9,658 bases of DNA from an uncultured Flavobacteriaceae bacterium (lineage in GTDB: Bacteria; Bacteroidota; Bacteroidia; Flavobacteriales; Flavobacteriaceae), in assembly GCA_938074515.1 (NCBI GenBank), contig CALJFV010000010.1, positions 1 through 9,658 on the forward strand, in the 5' to 3' direction. Under the pieces are notes generated by a model. That model saw nothing but the letters and a program-made list of their open reading frames with translations. It had not been told where the DNA came from and did not search any database. Below are positions 6,298 to 9,658 of this stretch, piece after piece. Positions within the stretch are counted from its first letter, which is position 1, and each line of letters begins with the position of its first letter. The position numbers were made by a program, and so were the translations under genes.

Positions 6298-9069
6298 TTA
6301 ATCTTCAGCCTCAGCAACAAAAGGAGTCTGAGGATTGAGTATCTCGCGAATGAGTTCAAAAAGTTGCTCTTGATATAAGGTTAGGGTGTCCAGGGTTATC
6401 TCCTCTTCGCGTTTATAGCGGTCGGGCTTGAAAGCATAAGTCATTAGTCCTTGACCAAAGTTTTTGAAGGACAGAATACCAGCAATGGCCTGCTGATCGA
6501 AGGACTTAAACCCCTGATCACTTTTAAAATGCATGTAGGCGTAGGTCAAAAGTTGAAAGGCTTTTTCTTTTTTATGACTCTCAGTGAGTTCTGCCCAATC
6601 ACTAATATTTAAATCGCTGGGTTGAACATTACCGGTTTTATAATCAATCACACGCAGCACTCCGTTGCATCGATCAAGACGGTCAACTACGCCCCGTAAT
6701 TTTATGGGCGCATTAATTCCTGGGATTGCCAAAATCAAATTGTGCTCTGTTTCAACCTCAAGAAGTTCAACAGTATCTCCGCGTTCCAAGGCGGCACAAT
6801 CCCAGTCAATCAGCTGATGACAGTAACTTTTTACGACCTGCGTGACAATAAGGTTTTTACCATGCGCCAAAGCATGTAAGTTGTATTTGTCGTCAAAATG
6901 ACTCATTACGATTTTGTCCACTTGTTTTTTGAGCGCTTTTAAGTCTGAAAGGACTAATTTTTTTCCTGCCATAGGGGCGTACATTTCCTTTATGGCATCA
7001 TGGACTACAGTGCCCAATATGTTTGCAGCAATATTATCTTCCATGAGTTGTTCTTCGGGAAGCCCAAGTATCCGTCTGAAATAAAATTCCTCGGGATCTC
7101 GGACATATTGCCCTAAAGAGGACGGAGAAAGCCCTGCCACCACAATATCATTGAGCTTGTTCATCACCTCAGGTGTTTTCTCGTAGGTCGCGACAGATGC
7201 AGGAGTCATATTGACTGACTGTAGGGCTGTAGCTTTATGGATGATATGGGTGTTGGGGGCTGTCAGCTCCAAAAGTCGCAAAAATCGACTTGGTTCGCCT
7301 ACGCTCAGACCCTTCTGACTGTTTTTATACAAAAAAGTTACAGAAGTTGCGCGTTGGATTAGTCTGAAGAAGTGGTAGCCATAGATGGCGTCTTTATCCG
7401 TGTGCAGGGGCAGCCCAAATTCCTTTTTCATATCGTAAGTAATGAACGACGCGCTGCTCTTGCCTTGAGGAATTACTCCTTCATTCACAGAGAGCATAAT
7501 AATATGTTCAAAATCGAGGACTCGCGTTTCAAGAACCCCCATGATTTGTAAACCTTGATAAGCATCCCCTTCAAAATCGAGCGATTCAGTGACCATCAAA
7601 TGATCAAACAAGGCAGTGATCGCGCCGATATGATCCAAAAAGCCATAGCTTCTTGCCAAGCCATAGAGCTGCTGCAAAAGATCCAATAATTTTTGAATGC
7701 CTATGCGATCCACAGCATTAAGTTGTTTGTGTTGACTTAAAGTGCTGAGCAGCGTCATTAAATTTTTAAGGACGTTGTCTTCGCTCCCCGCATTGGAGAA
7801 CATGAGCTCAATAATTTGCGCCTCAGACTCCCGCGTCAACCCGACGATATCCTCAACGGCGATAAATAGCTGATGATTCTTTTGAATCCATCGACTAATA
7901 TTCTGCCACGAAGGGAGCAGTAACTGTCCAAATGGATGGGTTAAAATTTTGTGTAGATGGTTGTGGTGGATCCGTTTATTAGATGATTTGTGCCATTGTA
8001 AGAGTGCTTCAACAAACCAAACCCCAGGATACGCCTTAAGAGGATAACCCATGGTAATATTGATTTGGTTTATGGCTACGGGGATGGCATAAAGCACGGG
8101 AACAAGCAAAGATTCATCGGCCAGCACAATAGCGGTCTTGCTGGATTGTTCCAGGGATATATTGTTTAATAGAGCAGATAACGCTTGAATTTGTCCTTGA
8201 TCGCTATCGCTTTCTATAAAATGCAGTGTTTTGGATTGGCAAAAATGGTTGGCAGCAATCTCTGATAAATTTTTTTGCCCAGGCTTATCTAATGATGGTG
8301 AGGATTTAGACACATGCTGCTTTTCATTATAATAGGGCCAGTTCTCAACATACTTGCGGATGAACTGAGAGACACTATGCTGCCGGTCAGCGGCAAAAAA
8401 CTCATCTAAGTCCCAAAAAACGCGGCTATTGCCTTGAGCAAGCATTTCCTGAAATAGAATTTCCTCTGCGGGGTTAAGGGCATTAAACCCGATAAAGGCG
8501 TGGGGTTTGTCGCCTATGGCATTTATATAGTGGCTCAAGTCTTCTGCGGCTTGGCGATAAACAAGGCCTTGATAGGCGGCACCTTGATTCAAAAGATGCT
8601 GCGTAAAGGCAGTGTAAAAAGGCAAGAGGCCCTCCCAAAATTTGAGGTAGTCTTTAATCAGGGGTGTTGCCTCCTTAAGTTCCCATCGCTCGAAAGCTTT
8701 TATTTGACTTAAATAACTAAAAAACGCTTCAGGAGAAACAAGATTACGATCAAGTTCATTAAAATCATTAAGCAAAGGTTCTGCCCAAAGAAGGTAATCG
8801 TTAAAAGGAGTGGGCACCAATTCATTATACACCTTGTACCCTTCGAGTAATACCTGGGTGGGGGCCATAATATCAATCCCAGAAACTTGACTGATAAAGT
8901 CCTCAATGCTCAATACAGTAGGGGCAAAATAAACCTTTTGCGTTTGGTCAATTAGGACTTGATTCAGAAATCCGCCAGCGCGTTTACTGGGTAAAATTAG
9001 GGTATAATCCGAAAGCGGGTAAGGCCCTTGAGCAAGCTCATGGATTGTCTCTGAAAGGAAGGTTTCCAT
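6298..9069 (-). CDS. AddB-like PD-(D/E)XK nuclease/inactivated helicase (double-strand break repair)
   Basis: This 923-residue protein resembles the Bacteroidota AddB-like subunit that, with a UvrD-type AddA, processes double-strand DNA ends for recombination. The N-terminus (YTLILPSKRAGGFL at 22-35, then TVLSIEDFI) matches the helicase-like fold of AddB but has no Walker A P-loop. A helicase-relic segment, QIMGVLETRVLDF and then SVNEGVIP, lies at 508-534. The C-terminal nuclease (about 646-923) opens with GLSPSSLGQYVRDPEEFYF and carries the RecB-type active site: His690 in GTVVHDAI, Asp796 in GVVDRLD, Asp809 and Lys811 in VIDYKTG, and Gln839 in the QLLTYAY helix. The four cysteines that bind a 4Fe-4S cluster in Bacillus AddB are missing: the usual CP is DP (658-659) and the protein ends soon after PF (916-917). 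The start at 9069 is 17 bp past a hairpin terminator. No AddA gene is in the window. Confidence 0.87.
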   Translation of the reverse strand: METFLSETIHELAQGPYPLSDYTLILPSKRAGGFLNQVLIDQTQKVYFAPTVLSIEDFISQVSGIDIMAPTQVLLEGYKVYNELVPTPFNDYLLWAEPLLNDFNELDRNLVSPEAFFSYLSQIKAFERWELKEATPLIKDYLKFWEGLLPFYTAFTQHLLNQGAAYQGLVYRQAAEDLSHYINAIGDKPHAFIGFNALNPAEEILFQEMLAQGNSRVFWDLDEFFAADRQHSVSQFIRKYVENWPYYNEKQHVSKSSPSLDKPGQKNLSEIAANHFCQSKTLHFIESDSDQGQIQALSALLNNISLEQSSKTAIVLADESLLVPVLYAIPVAINQINITMGYPLKAYPGVWFVEALLQWHKSSNKRIHHNHLHKILTHPFGQLLLPSWQNISRWIQKNHQLFIAVEDIVGLTRESEAQIIELMFSNAGSEDNVLKNLMTLLSTLSQHKQLNAVDRIGIQKLLDLLQQLYGLARSYGFLDHIGAITALFDHLMVTESLDFEGDAYQGLQIMGVLETRVLDFEHIIMLSVNEGVIPQGKSSASFITYDMKKEFGLPLHTDKDAIYGYHFFRLIQRATSVTFLYKNSQKGLSVGEPSRFLRLLELTAPNTHIIHKATALQSVNMTPASVATYEKTPEVMNKLNDIVVAGLSPSSLGQYVRDPEEFYFRRILGLPEEQLMEDNIAANILGTVVHDAIKEMYAPMAGKKLVLSDLKALKKQVDKIVMSHFDDKYNLHALAHGKNLIVTQVVKSYCHQLIDWDCAALERGDTVELLEVETEHNLILAIPGINAPIKLRGVVDRLDRCNGVLRVIDYKTGNVQPSDLNISDWAELTESHKKEKAFQLLTYAYMHFKSDQGFKSFDQQAIAGILSFKNFGQGLMTYAFKPDRYKREEEITLDTLTLYQEQLFELIREILNPQTPFVAEAED

Positions 9070-9080
9070 ACCCTAAAATA

Positions 9081-9112
9081 AAAAAACGCCCTCACAAGGA
9101 GGGCGTTTTTTT
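9081..9112 (-). terminator. Rho-independent terminator after the partial OmpA gene (bidirectional shape)
   Basis: The stem CGCCCTC (9087-9093) with GAGGGCG (9099-9105) has the loop ACAAG. It is flanked by six or more A on the left and seven T on the right, so the pairing can extend and a T-run exists in both directions. The gene it serves is the minus-strand OmpA paralogue ending at 9133. The hairpin sits between that gene and the nuclease start at 9069, so nuclease expression would depend on read-through or on a promoter within the last few bases. Confidence 0.88.
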
Positions 9113-9132
9113 AATATTTATTGTGTGATAAA

Positions 9133-9658
9133 TTATTTCTTCAAAGAAACTTCTACACGACGGTTTTCTTGTCTTCCAGCAGCAGTATTATTGCTAGCCA
9201 CGGGACGATCTTCTCCGTATCCAACATAAGAAATACGAGAATCATCGATTCCAAGACCAACTAAAGCATCGTGGACCGCTTGAGCACGAGCCTCAGAAAG
9301 CTTTTGGTTATTCTTAGCGCTACCAACACTGTCTGTATGACCTTCTACCTCAAACATTGCGGTTGGATAAGCAGCCATTACATCAGCCATGTCTTGAACC
9401 ACTGAATTAGATTCTGTGCGAATTGATGTTTTACCTGTATCGAAAAGAATAGTTTTAGAATATTCATTCAATTGGTTAATGATTTCAATGGTTACTTCTG
9501 GACATCCGTTGTTTGCTACAGTTCCAGCGATATCTGGACATTGGTCGTTTTTATCTTCTACACCGTCACCATCAGCATCATAGAATGGACATCCTCCGTT
9601 TGAGCTTGGACCAGCCTCGTTTGGACAAGAGTCGTCGGCATCGGTGATTCCATCACCA
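9133..9658 (-). CDS. OmpA-family protein with TSP3 repeats, C-terminal part (cut by window edge)
   Basis: The reading frame is open from the right edge; the visible part is 174 residues, and the ATG at 9471 is an internal Met and not the start. Residues 1-53 hold parts of thrombospondin type 3 repeats, starting GDGITDADDSCP and then DADGDGVEDKNDQCP, with the Cys/Asp pattern of calcium-binding units; one junction (CPFYDADGDG) carries an extra residue. Residues 64-174 are an OmpA-like peptidoglycan-binding domain with intact ligand residues: GHTDSVGS gives Asp109 and LSEARAQAV gives Arg124, 15 residues apart as in Acinetobacter OmpA (Asp271, Arg286). It ends NRRVEVSLKK. By analogy with the complete paralogue at 4739-6163, a barrel and signal peptide should lie beyond the window. 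It is an outer-membrane to cell-wall anchor, followed by a strong terminator. Confidence 0.9.
   Translation of the reverse strand, partial: GDGITDADDSCPNEAGPSSNGGCPFYDADGDGVEDKNDQCPDIAGTVANNGCPEVTIEIINQLNEYSKTILFDTGKTSIRTESNSVVQDMADVMAAYPTAMFEVEGHTDSVGSAKNNQKLSEARAQAVHDALVGLGIDDSRISYVGYGEDRPVASNNTAAGRQENRRVEVSLKK

Overview
The window looks like ordinary chromosome from a member of the Bacteroidota, most likely the Flavobacteriia. Four things point there: outer-membrane OmpA proteins carrying thrombospondin type 3 repeats, a Bacteroidota-type AddB-like nuclease without a P-loop, a long aromatic amino acid hydroxylase with a C-terminal extension, and a TAnnTTTG promoter element of the Bacteroidota sigma factor. 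Start codons generally lack a Shine-Dalgarno sequence, as is usual in this phylum. Taxonomy is inferred from gene content only.

Layout. Positions 1-3884 are read on the plus strand: a multi-pass membrane protein (DUF4153-like, probably cut by the left edge), a 594-residue pterin-dependent aromatic amino acid hydroxylase, a small four-helix DoxX-like membrane protein, and a secreted MORN-variant (YwqK-like) repeat protein. A terminator at 3910-3939 closes this block and overlaps the tail of the converging gene. From 3917 to the right edge everything is on the minus strand. In transcription order (right to left) this is: the C-terminal part of an OmpA-family protein (cut by the right edge), a hairpin terminator, a 923-residue AddB-like PD-(D/E)XK nuclease, a complete 474-residue OmpA-family protein with its own promoter and terminator, and a HAD-family phosphatase or phosphomutase.

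How the genes relate. The two OmpA-family proteins are paralogues of the same architecture and would tether the outer membrane to peptidoglycan. The nuclease between them is a DNA-repair enzyme whose AddA-type helicase partner is not in the window. The hydroxylase would convert phenylalanine (or another aromatic amino acid) with tetrahydropterin and O2. No common pathway links these genes; they look like independent housekeeping units.

I found no CRISPR array, insertion sequence, phage gene, tRNA or rRNA, and no sign of a new multi-gene system. The points most worth a second look are within genes: an Asp-to-Cys change at the peptidoglycan-anchoring position of the complete OmpA protein, an extra helical segment between the iron ligands of the hydroxylase, and an apparently duplicated beta motif in the hydroxylase's uncharacterised C-terminal extension.
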